Source of the DNA: Alphaproteobacteria bacterium
GTDB lineage: Bacteria; Pseudomonadota; Alphaproteobacteria; Rs-D84; CACZYB01
DNA: 64,000 nucleotides
Assembly: GCA_016297965.1 (NCBI GenBank)
Contig: JAEDDP010000005.1
Location: 1 to 64,000, forward strand
Reading direction: 5' to 3'
The notes under the pieces are model-generated. The model saw only the letters and a program-made list of their open reading frames with translations, did no database searches and was not told the DNA's origin. Shown piece by piece: positions 17,442 through 26,108 of this stretch; within the stretch, counting starts at the first letter, position 1, and the number at the start of each line of letters is the position of its first letter. Both the position numbers and the translations under genes were made by a program.

Positions 17442-20390
17442 ATGGCAAATGTTTTTAATATATCACCACGTTATCCGTTCCTTGAAGTCCTTGCATCCTA
17501 TGTGATTGAGACCGCAAAACGGGACAATTTGAATATTGCAAATGATTTAATCCTTTTGCCAACAAGGCGAAGTTGCCGTCATTTAAAGGAAGTCTTTTTG
17601 AATTTAAGTGGTAATATGGCAACACTTCTTCCAACAATACTTCCACTTGGTGATATTGATGAAAACGGACTTGCCTTTCTTGATTATGAAAATGAAAAGT
17701 TGGATGATGGACTTCCCCCATCAATTTCCGCGATTGAAAGAAATTTGATTTTATCATACATCATAAAAAAACATACCCCAAGTATGCCAAATATAAGTGA
17801 GGAACAGGCATATTCTTTGGCCGTTGATTTGGCCCACCTTATGGATACGGTGGAAATGGAAGAATTAAGCTTTACAAATCTTAAAGACATCGTGCCAGAG
17901 GAATATTCCGAACATTGGCAGGAAACACTTAATTTTTTAAAGGTCATAACTGAGGAATACCCAAAACTTCTTAAATCAATAAACCTTTTAAATCCAATAG
18001 ACCGCAAAATAAAACTTATAAAAAAACAGGTTGAATTTTGGAAAAAATATCCTCCTCGTGGTCGTGTTTTTGCGGGTGGTTCAACCGGTTCCCTTGTCCC
18101 AATTGCATATATGTTAAGGTTTATTGCGAATATGGATAACGGATATTTAATTTTACCGGGATTGGATAAAAATATTTCGGATGCGGATTTTAAATTACTT
18201 ACATCTGACTATCCAACGACAAATCAAAATCATCCACAATATGGTTTATTAAAACTTATAAAAAGTTTGGGCCTTAAAATATCCGATGTACCGGAACTTC
18301 CAATGTTCAAAAAATACGATGTTGCCGACAGCGCCCGTGAACTTCTTTCAAGTCATATAATGCTTTCATCCGATATGAACGACAGTTGGCAAAATTTACC
18401 GGAATTGGATGAAAATATTTTGGATGATGTTTCCGAACTTACCCTAAAAGATGAAGCCGAGGAAGTTTTTGCCATCGCCAGTTTGTTAAGAAAGACTGTT
18501 GACGAAAATAAACGTGCTTTGCTTATTACACCAGACAGAAAGATTGCAAAATCAGTCGCAAGTGAGCTTAAACGTTGGAACATTATTGTTGACGATTCCG
18601 CGGGAACTCCGGCAAGTGATACCACAACCGGAAATTACATAATCCTTATCTTAAAAATGATTTATGATAATTTTTCGCCATATTCACTTCTTGCCGTTTT
18701 GAAACATAAATATACTCACCTTGGCTTTGATTCGGATACATTAAAGCGTGCAGTGTTTGAATTGGAAAATAATGTCCTTCGTGGAAAAAATGGTATTGAT
18801 ACCCTTGAAAAAATGTTGAATATTTCAACCGATTCGCCACTTGCAAACGACTTGCTTTTAAAAGTTCAATCGTTGACGAATGAATATAGCTATTTGATGG
18901 GTGATACACAAAAATATTCAATGTACGACCTTTTTGTTCGTCATCTTAAATTGGTGGAAAACTTTGTTTTATCCGATGATGTAAATATAAATGAAATCCT
19001 TTGGAATTCCGATTTACACAGCTCCCTTTCAACTGAGTTAAAAAATCTTCTTTCATCTCTTAAAGATATAAGTGAGCAAGATACCGAAATTGATAAGATG
19101 ACCGCACCGGCATATTTTATTTTTATTTCAAATTATTTGTTATCGTTAAGCCTTCGCCCAACAAAATCCGCCCATCCAAATATTGCGATTATGAACTCTA
19201 TTGAAGCAAGGTTGATGAGTGCCGATTTGTATATTATGGCTGGGTTGAACGAGGATACTTTCCCATCCATTACATCCGATGATCCATGGATGAGCCGTCC
19301 GATGAAGGCAAAATTTAAACTTCCACTTCCCGAACGAAAAATTGGTTTGTCATCCCACGATTTTGTTGAATTTTTCTGTAAAAAGAATGTGGTTATGACC
19401 CATGCGGTAAAGGTTAATGGTTTAAATACAATTACTTCCCGCTGGCTTACAAAACTTGATGCCATCGCAACATTACGTGGAATAAAGCGAAAAAATACAT
19501 TGGGAAATATGGTGAAATCTTGGTTGGCAAGTTTTGAAAATGAAACAATTGGCGTTCGTTGCGAACGTCCACGACCTTGTCCACCGGTTTATGCCCGTCC
19601 TAAAAAGCTTTCGGCAACCTGGATTGAAAAATGGTATCGTGATCCATATATAATTTTCGCCAATAAAATTTTACGCCTTAAAAAATTGGATGATATAAAT
19701 CCAGAGGTTGGACCGGCAGAATTTGGAACAATCATTCATAACAGTTTGGAAGAATTTAAAAAGCGTAATATGTCAACATTTGCCGAACTTGTTGGTTTAA
19801 TGTTTAATAATGCCGTTCAATATCAGGATATTCCGCAAATTGATTTTTGGTATTCAAAGTTCCGTGAGGTTGCAAAATGGTTTGTTGATTATGAGGCAAG
19901 TATAAAACAATCCATTTCCATTTCGTATCAGGAGGAGGAGGGCGCCCTTTCACTTACCGATGACTTTACAATTACGGCAAAGGCTGACCGTATTGATATT
20001 ACAAAGGATAACAGGGCATATATTTATGATTATAAAACCGGAACCCCACCATCAATTACTGAGGTTGAAAACGGCTATGCTCCACAGTTGCCAATAGAAG
20101 CGCTTATTTTGAAAAACAACGGATTCGCAAACATTAAAACTAATGCAAAGGTTGTCGGTGTCCGGTATATAAAACTTACCGGTTCCGATAATGGAAAAAT
20201 TACAGAGGTTTGTGATAGTATTGATGAAGTTGTTGACAAGGCAATGGATAACCTTTTAAAAACAATCAATGCCTTTTCATTGGAGGCAACACCATACCTT
20301 TCCCGTCCAAATCCTAATAAGGTCGGACATGCAATTGAAAATTATTCCGAATACGAACACCTTGCTCGTGTAAGCGAATGGAATGAGTAG
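17442..20390 (+). CDS. addB: Double-strand break repair protein AddB
   Basis: The nuclease/helicase-like subunit of the AddAB complex that processes double-strand breaks in alphaproteobacteria and firmicutes. The 982-residue protein matches the alphaproteobacterial form. It has an inactivated UvrD-like N-terminal part (LLPTRRSCR near 41-49) and a central MAGLNEDTFPS block. The C-terminal PD-(D/E)XK nuclease core includes GTIIHNSLEEF, AKADRID and YDYKTG. The partner addA, normally adjacent, is absent: the next gene is convergent glgB only 15 bases away. Confidence 0.88.
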   Translation: MANVFNISPRYPFLEVLASYVIETAKRDNLNIANDLILLPTRRSCRHLKEVFLNLSGNMATLLPTILPLGDIDENGLAFLDYENEKLDDGLPPSISAIERNLILSYIIKKHTPSMPNISEEQAYSLAVDLAHLMDTVEMEELSFTNLKDIVPEEYSEHWQETLNFLKVITEEYPKLLKSINLLNPIDRKIKLIKKQVEFWKKYPPRGRVFAGGSTGSLVPIAYMLRFIANMDNGYLILPGLDKNISDADFKLLTSDYPTTNQNHPQYGLLKLIKSLGLKISDVPELPMFKKYDVADSARELLSSHIMLSSDMNDSWQNLPELDENILDDVSELTLKDEAEEVFAIASLLRKTVDENKRALLITPDRKIAKSVASELKRWNIIVDDSAGTPASDTTTGNYIILILKMIYDNFSPYSLLAVLKHKYTHLGFDSDTLKRAVFELENNVLRGKNGIDTLEKMLNISTDSPLANDLLLKVQSLTNEYSYLMGDTQKYSMYDLFVRHLKLVENFVLSDDVNINEILWNSDLHSSLSTELKNLLSSLKDISEQDTEIDKMTAPAYFIFISNYLLSLSLRPTKSAHPNIAIMNSIEARLMSADLYIMAGLNEDTFPSITSDDPWMSRPMKAKFKLPLPERKIGLSSHDFVEFFCKKNVVMTHAVKVNGLNTITSRWLTKLDAIATLRGIKRKNTLGNMVKSWLASFENETIGVRCERPRPCPPVYARPKKLSATWIEKWYRDPYIIFANKILRLKKLDDINPEVGPAEFGTIIHNSLEEFKKRNMSTFAELVGLMFNNAVQYQDIPQIDFWYSKFREVAKWFVDYEASIKQSISISYQEEEGALSLTDDFTITAKADRIDITKDNRAYIYDYKTGTPPSITEVENGYAPQLPIEALILKNNGFANIKTNAKVVGVRYIKLTGSDNGKITEVCDSIDEVVDKAMDNLLKTINAFSLEATPYLSRPNPNKVGHAIENYSEYEHLARVSEWNE

Positions 20391-20405
20391 GGGGAAAATT
20401 TTCTT

Positions 20406-22619
20406 TTATTTCTTTTTCCGTTTTGGTTTCAAAATAATTGTTGCAAGTGGTGGAAGTGTCAAAACAATTGATTGTTTTTCATTATGCCAAGCAATAGGTT
20501 CAGTCTTAATATCTTCCTTATTTGCAACACCGCTTCCCATATATTCAAAATCATCGGAATTAAATATTTCCTCAAATTCACAATCTTCTGGAACTCCAAT
20601 TCTGTAATCTTCACGAACGATAGGAGTCATATTTGAAAGAACGACCAAATAATTTTCCCTGTTTTTTGCAAATCGCAAAAATGAAAATACACTGTTTTCT
20701 GAATCATTATAATCAATCCACCTGAAACAATCAGGGCTTGAATTATTTTCATAAAGTGCAGGTTCTCTCCTGTAAAGTTCGTTTAAAAACTTAACTTCCT
20801 TTTGTATTGCCTTGTTATATGGATCATTTGTAAGGTGCCAATCAAGGCTTTGGTTTTCATTCCATTCGTTATATTGTGCGAATTCATCCCCCATAAACAA
20901 AAGCTTTCTTCCTGGGAATGTCCACATATAACCATAAAATGCACGAAGATTTGCAAACTTTTGCCATTTATCCCCCGGCATCTTGTTTATAAGTGAGGCC
21001 TTACAATGAACCACTTCATCATGCGAAATTGAAAGTACAAAGTTTTCCGTAAATGCATACATTATACAGTGGGTCATTTGATGATGGATATACTTTCTGT
21101 ATATTGGATCATGGCTCATATAATCAAGGACATCATGCATCCATCCCATATTCCATTTATATCCAAACCCAAGTCCGCCAATATCAACCGGCTTTGACAC
21201 ATTTCCCCATCCGGTGGATTCTTCGGCGAATGTTGCGGAATATGGAAATTTTTTATATGTAATTGTATTTACCTTTTGAAGGAAAGCTATTGCCTCCAAA
21301 TTTTCGCGTCCACCATAAATATTTGGAACCCATTGGCCAGCCTGTCTGCTGTAATCAAGGTAAAGCATAGATGCCACCGCATCAAACCTTAATCCATCAA
21401 CCTTGTATTCATCAAGCCAGAAAGTCGCCGAAGCAATAAGGAAGTTTACAACCTCATTCCTTCCGTAATCATAAATCTTTGTTCCCCAATCCTTATGTTC
21501 GCCCTTTCTGTCATCGGCATATTCATACAACGGACGCCCATCAAAATTTGCAAGTCCGTGAGAGTCCTTTGGAAAATGGGCTGCTACCCAATCAAGGATT
21601 ACACCGATTCCGGCATTATGGCATTGTTCAACAAAGTATTTAAAATCATTCGGATTTCCATATCTTGATGTCGGAGCAAACATTCCGGTTGTCTGATACC
21701 CCCATGAACCATCAAATGGAAACTCCATTATCGGCAAAAGTTCAATATGCGTAAATCCCATATATTTCACATAGGGGATAAGGTCGTGTGCAAGTTCACG
21801 GTAATTAAGCATCTGGTTTCCATCTTTCCGTTTCCATGACCCAGGGTGAACTTCGTATATTGATATAGGTGCATCATTTCCATTTATTGCCTTTTTCTTT
21901 TGTTCCCAATGTTCGTTCTTGCTCCACTTATACGAATTTTTATTCCATACTATTGAAGCTGTCCTTGGTCTTAATTCCTGATAAAAACCGTATGGGTCGG
22001 ATTTAAGTGGAAGAAGCCTTCCTTCACGGGAAATTATTTCAAATTTGTAAAGTGTTCCTTCCGGAAGGTGTGGAATAAAAATGTCCCAAATGCCACTTAC
22101 CGGATGACGACGCATAACATTCACACGTCCATCCCAATTATTAAAATCACCAACAACACTCACCCTGTATGCGTCCGGCGCCCACACTGCAAACGATACT
22201 CCATCAATACCACAATGGTTAATCATTTGTGCGCCCATTTTTTTGAAAAGTTCAAGGTGATTTCCTTCACGAAGAAGGTAATTATCAAATTCACCAATCA
22301 CCGGTGGAAAGCTGTATACATCTTCGGTCAAAATTTCACGTCCGGTTTCCTTTTCGGTGATAAGGAGTTTATATTCGGAATTATCTTCACCAACAAAAAC
22401 TTCAAACAATCCGGCATCGTCAATTTCATCCATTGGAAGTTCAACGGTCAACCCCTTTGCGATAACAGAAATTCTTTGTGCGGATGGATTAAAAACTCTT
22501 ATCACAGCAGTTTTCTTTTTATTATCAATCTTATGAAATCCCAAAAGGGCAAAGGGATTATCCGCCCTGCCATTTACGATATTTTGAATATCTTCATTTG
22601 AAAGAAACTTACCGTCCAT
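20406..22619 (-). CDS. glgB: 1,4-alpha-glucan branching enzyme
   Basis: Introduces alpha-1,6 branches into glycogen. The 737 residues cover an N-terminal extension, the carbohydrate-binding domain 48 (GDFNNWDGR near 155), the GH13 barrel and the C-terminal beta domain. Catalytic positions are visible: Asp in LRFDAVASMLY, Glu in FAEESTGW and Asp in SISHDEVVH. No other glycogen genes lie beside it, so it stands alone between addB and an envelope-protein gene. Confidence 0.97.
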   Translation of the reverse strand: MDGKFLSNEDIQNIVNGRADNPFALLGFHKIDNKKKTAVIRVFNPSAQRISVIAKGLTVELPMDEIDDAGLFEVFVGEDNSEYKLLITEKETGREILTEDVYSFPPVIGEFDNYLLREGNHLELFKKMGAQMINHCGIDGVSFAVWAPDAYRVSVVGDFNNWDGRVNVMRRHPVSGIWDIFIPHLPEGTLYKFEIISREGRLLPLKSDPYGFYQELRPRTASIVWNKNSYKWSKNEHWEQKKKAINGNDAPISIYEVHPGSWKRKDGNQMLNYRELAHDLIPYVKYMGFTHIELLPIMEFPFDGSWGYQTTGMFAPTSRYGNPNDFKYFVEQCHNAGIGVILDWVAAHFPKDSHGLANFDGRPLYEYADDRKGEHKDWGTKIYDYGRNEVVNFLIASATFWLDEYKVDGLRFDAVASMLYLDYSRQAGQWVPNIYGGRENLEAIAFLQKVNTITYKKFPYSATFAEESTGWGNVSKPVDIGGLGFGYKWNMGWMHDVLDYMSHDPIYRKYIHHQMTHCIMYAFTENFVLSISHDEVVHCKASLINKMPGDKWQKFANLRAFYGYMWTFPGRKLLFMGDEFAQYNEWNENQSLDWHLTNDPYNKAIQKEVKFLNELYRREPALYENNSSPDCFRWIDYNDSENSVFSFLRFAKNRENYLVVLSNMTPIVREDYRIGVPEDCEFEEIFNSDDFEYMGSGVANKEDIKTEPIAWHNEKQSIVLTLPPLATIILKPKRKKK

Positions 22620-22751
22620 AACTCCTCCTTAAAAAACTTAATTCCCTGCCTGAAAATATATCTGTGTTTAACATTAAAAGCAATGAGAATTTTTTTTATT
22701 TTCTTCTTGATATAATAAAAAAAGCATAGTAAAAGTTTAGGTGGAGACGGA

Positions 22752-24233
22752 GTGAAAGGGACAAAAGGAATGCAAAAAAGGATATTTTTATTTTTGATGT
22801 TTACATTGGGCATCTCTAATAATGCATTGTCCCTTAATTTAAGGAAACCCGAGGTTTCTTTTTTTGAAACCTCGGATGTTTCTCCGAATGTTGCAACAAT
22901 TTCTGATATTATTCGTGAAAGACCAAATGAAGCATTTCTTCCAGATGAAGGCGAGGCCATAAAATATGATATTACCCTTGCCGATGGTGAAAATGAAAAA
23001 GCTTCAAACCTTGATGACGAATATTTTAATAATGAGAATGTTGAATCTGTTGTTGCATCAATTCCGGAAATAAAAAAGGTTGCTGGTACAAAAGAGGTGG
23101 TAAAGGCTCATGAAAAAAAATCACGTACCCTTGCAAATATTTCAAGACCTAAAACTTCATCAATTAAAAAGACAGTAAAGGATAAATTTTCAAATGTTGT
23201 TGTTGGTGAAGGTGAGGAAGTCTTGGTTTCAAGTACTGCACTTATACCGGGTGAAAATAAAACACCAAAGGTTCCATCTGTATCTCAAACTAAACCAATT
23301 CCTGAAAAAAATGTGGCGGTTGCACCTGTTGCTCCAATTCCGCCAGTTGTTGAAACAAATACTGCATCATCTGATGAAAATCCATTTGGCGTTATTGTTT
23401 CAAAAACAAAAAAGAAGGCAAAAAAATATGATGTTTCCCTTGGCAATGCAAACCCATTCGTTCGTGCATTTTCCGCATTAAAACCGGAAAGGACGACCGC
23501 AAAACCAATTGTAAATAATGAAAGAAAAAGGGAAAAAACAATTTCTTATGTTTCATCCGATTCCCTAAAACGTGACTTGCAAAACACCTATCTTTCCGAC
23601 AATCAATATTTATCCCCAGTTGAAAGTATTGATGAGGAGGAATTGGAAGAAGATGTTGATGAAACATTTGAAGATGAAGCGGAGGAGGATGCAGAGGAAT
23701 TTGCCGACGACGAAAACTTCCAATCTCAAAAAAATGTTAAACAGGCTCTTGAAGGAAAGGGTGATGTTGATATAAACGAAATAAAGGAAAAAATCCAAAA
23801 AAACAAAAAATCAAAGGCAGCACCAAGTGGTCCATTAAAGGCTGGTGTTCGTGAAGTTTTACAAATGAAAATTGATTTCCAAGATGGAAGCAGTGCCGTT
23901 TCAAGTGAAAGTGTTAATTTGATTCGTTCATTTGCTCAAATCGTGTCCGACCAACCAACAAATTCAATTGAAATAACAATCCCTGAATCCGTAATGAAAA
24001 GCATTCCAAAAAAGAAATTGACTGCTCGTCGTCTTTCTATTGTAAGTAATATTTTAAGGGAAGCCGGAATTTCCGATAAACAAATAAAACCAGTTTTAAG
24101 CAATCGTGATGAAGATTCGTTTGCTTTCCGTGTTGTGACAAATGATGATTATACAAAGCTTCGTGTAAGCAAGGGTACAGATATTTTTGGTGAAGAAGAA
24201 AACGTAAAAGAATACGATATTATGAAATGGTAA
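22752..24233 (+). CDS. Exported acidic protein with degenerate OmpA-like C-terminus
   Basis: A 493-residue predicted periplasmic protein. A signal peptide (RIFLFLMFTLGISNNALS) is followed by a long low-complexity region rich in Lys, Pro, Val and Ser. A strongly acidic tract of mostly Glu/Asp lies around 295-325. The C-terminal ~120 residues (KIDFQDGSSAVSSES onward, LTARRLSIVSNILREAGI) look like a weak OmpA-type domain. I start at the GTG at 22752 because AGGTGGAG lies seven bases before it; the ATG at 22770 has AAGGA too close. The comF frame overlaps the end by seven bases. The role is unknown. Confidence 0.6.
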   Translation: MKGTKGMQKRIFLFLMFTLGISNNALSLNLRKPEVSFFETSDVSPNVATISDIIRERPNEAFLPDEGEAIKYDITLADGENEKASNLDDEYFNNENVESVVASIPEIKKVAGTKEVVKAHEKKSRTLANISRPKTSSIKKTVKDKFSNVVVGEGEEVLVSSTALIPGENKTPKVPSVSQTKPIPEKNVAVAPVAPIPPVVETNTASSDENPFGVIVSKTKKKAKKYDVSLGNANPFVRAFSALKPERTTAKPIVNNERKREKTISYVSSDSLKRDLQNTYLSDNQYLSPVESIDEEELEEDVDETFEDEAEEDAEEFADDENFQSQKNVKQALEGKGDVDINEIKEKIQKNKKSKAAPSGPLKAGVREVLQMKIDFQDGSSAVSSESVNLIRSFAQIVSDQPTNSIEITIPESVMKSIPKKKLTARRLSIVSNILREAGISDKQIKPVLSNRDEDSFAFRVVTNDDYTKLRVSKGTDIFGEEENVKEYDIMKW

Positions 24234-24955
24234 TTCAAAAATTTTTTAAATCTCTGGTTGATTTTGTTTTTCCTCCACAATGTTATGTTTGTAAGAAAAT
24301 TTTAAAAGACGAAGATGGTCTTTGTTTTGAATGTCTTTCAAAAATAAATTTTATTTCCAAACCTATGTGTGAATGTTGTGGCTATCCATTTGAATTTAAA
24401 ATCTCGTCATCAAAATATGATTTACTTTGTCCGCGATGTTTAATGCATACACATAAATTTGATAAATGTGTTTCCGTTGTCCGTTATGATGAAACATCAA
24501 AGAAAATAATCCTTCCATTTAAACACGGCGATAAAACACAACTTGCAAAATTTATGGCAAAGCTTATGTGTGTTTCCGGTAAAAAACTTATTACCGATTC
24601 CGATGTTATAATTCCTGTGCCAATCCATTTCACCCGTATGTTAAAAAGAAAGTACAATCAGGCGAGCCTTCTTTGTAATTTCATTGCACGTCAGTATAAT
24701 AAAAAGGTTTTGTATTCAACTCTTTTAAGGAATATTGCAACTAAATATCAGGGGCATATGTCTTTATTCCAAAGAAAACATAATGTTTCCGGTGCCTTTA
24801 TCGTTCGCCATCCAGAACAAATTAAGGGGAAATCAGTATTGCTTATAGATGATGTGTTTACAACAGGTTCTACTGTTGATGAGTGTGCAAAGGTATTAAG
24901 AAAAAATGGTGCAAAAAAGATTTTTGTTTTAACCTTTGCTCGTGTTGTAAAATAA
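24227..24955 (+). CDS. ComF family phosphoribosyltransferase-like protein
   Basis: A 242-residue ComF-type protein. It combines an N-terminal zinc-ribbon-like segment of Cys pairs (CYVC, CFEC, CECC, CPRC within residues 16-72) with a C-terminal phosphoribosyltransferase fold. The PRPP-binding motif VLLIDDVFTTGSTVDEC lies near 205-221. ComF supports DNA uptake in naturally competent bacteria, but many non-competent species have homologues. It overlaps the preceding gene by seven bases. Confidence 0.88.
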   Translation: MVIQKFFKSLVDFVFPPQCYVCKKILKDEDGLCFECLSKINFISKPMCECCGYPFEFKISSSKYDLLCPRCLMHTHKFDKCVSVVRYDETSKKIILPFKHGDKTQLAKFMAKLMCVSGKKLITDSDVIIPVPIHFTRMLKRKYNQASLLCNFIARQYNKKVLYSTLLRNIATKYQGHMSLFQRKHNVSGAFIVRHPEQIKGKSVLLIDDVFTTGSTVDECAKVLRKNGAKKIFVLTFARVVK

Positions 24956-24966
24956 GATGAATTGTA

Positions 24967-24995
24967 TTGATTCTTAAAGTAAAGTTTTGTATCAT
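24967..24995 (+). promoter_or_regulatory. Promoter for rseP-bamA
   Basis: TTGATT (24967-24972), a 17-base spacer and TATCAT (24990-24995). The predicted transcript start is about 25 bases before the rseP ATG. Confidence 0.55.
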
Positions 24996-25025
24996 ACAAA
25001 AGCTATTTTAAAAGGGGATGAGAAA

Positions 25026-26108
25026 ATGAGTTTTATTTTTGGCGTTATTGCATTTGTTATTTTACTTCCAATAATTGTTTTTGTTCATGAATTTGGACAT
25101 TTCCTTTTTGCCCGCCTTAATGGTGTTCGTGTTGAATCTTTTTCCATTGGTTTTGGAAAATCGTTTTATTCCTGGACCGATAAACACGGTACAGTATGGA
25201 AGCTTTGCATCATTCCACTTGGCGGATATGTAAAAATGCTCGGTCAATCGGATACACCTGAAACCGCGGAGGAAAAAAAGAATGCCGAAAGCAAACTAAG
25301 CGCCACCGAAAAAAAACAAAGTTTTGAATTTAAAAAGCGTTATCAAAAGGCATCCATTGTTGTTGCCGGTCCTCTTTTTAACTTCATTTTTGGTTTCATC
25401 GTGTTCTTTATGCTTTTTATTTTTAGGGGTGTTCCATTGACTCCATCTGTTGTAATGGATGTACAAAAGGACTCCGGTGCCTATGTTGCCGGAATAAAGT
25501 CTGGGGACACAATATTATCCATAAACGATGTTGAAATAAAACGTCCACAACAAATTGCAAAAATCGTTCAAGCCTTTGATGGAAAGGTTTTTGATATAAA
25601 GCTAAAACGTGATGACAAAACATTAACGGTTCACGCAACTCCAACCCGTCAGGGCGAAAAATACATCCTTGGTGTAAGTTATTCATCTGAATTTAACAGT
25701 TATGAACCTGTTGGTGTGTTAAGGGCAATCTATCTTTCCTATGAAACAATAAGTGGTATCGTTTGCGAAACCATAAAATCATTGTGGGAAATTATTGCCG
25801 GCACCCGTTCATCAAATGAACTTGGCGGAATGATTTCCATTGCAAAGGTTGGCGGAAATGCTTTGTCATCCGGTTTTTATTCGTTTATGTACCTTATTGC
25901 CCTAATATCGGTAAGTTTGGGTTTATTTAATATTTTCCCAATTCCTGTTCTTGATGGTGGTTATTTGTTTATATATTTGATTGAGGCAATAATAAGACGG
26001 GACATTCCAGAAAAGGTAAAGGAAAAAATGTTTTTCGTTGGATTTATGTTTATTATTTTCTTACTTCTTCTTTCCAATGTAAATGATATTATAAGGATTA
26101 TAAAATAA
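25026..26108 (+). CDS. rseP: RIP metalloprotease RseP (site-2 protease)
   Basis: An intramembrane zinc protease of 360 residues that cleaves anti-sigma factors and leftover signal peptides. The zinc motif HEFGH sits in the first helix (about residue 21). A PDZ domain (about 120-200) contains SGDTILSINDVEI. The C-terminal NIFPIPVLDGG motif supplies the third metal ligand. The ATG at 25026 follows GGGGATGAG. It shares one base with the bamA start (TAATG), the usual alphaproteobacterial arrangement. Confidence 0.93.
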   Translation: MSFIFGVIAFVILLPIIVFVHEFGHFLFARLNGVRVESFSIGFGKSFYSWTDKHGTVWKLCIIPLGGYVKMLGQSDTPETAEEKKNAESKLSATEKKQSFEFKKRYQKASIVVAGPLFNFIFGFIVFFMLFIFRGVPLTPSVVMDVQKDSGAYVAGIKSGDTILSINDVEIKRPQQIAKIVQAFDGKVFDIKLKRDDKTLTVHATPTRQGEKYILGVSYSSEFNSYEPVGVLRAIYLSYETISGIVCETIKSLWEIIAGTRSSNELGGMISIAKVGGNALSSGFYSFMYLIALISVSLGLFNIFPIPVLDGGYLFIYLIEAIIRRDIPEKVKEKMFFVGFMFIIFLLLLSNVNDIIRIIK

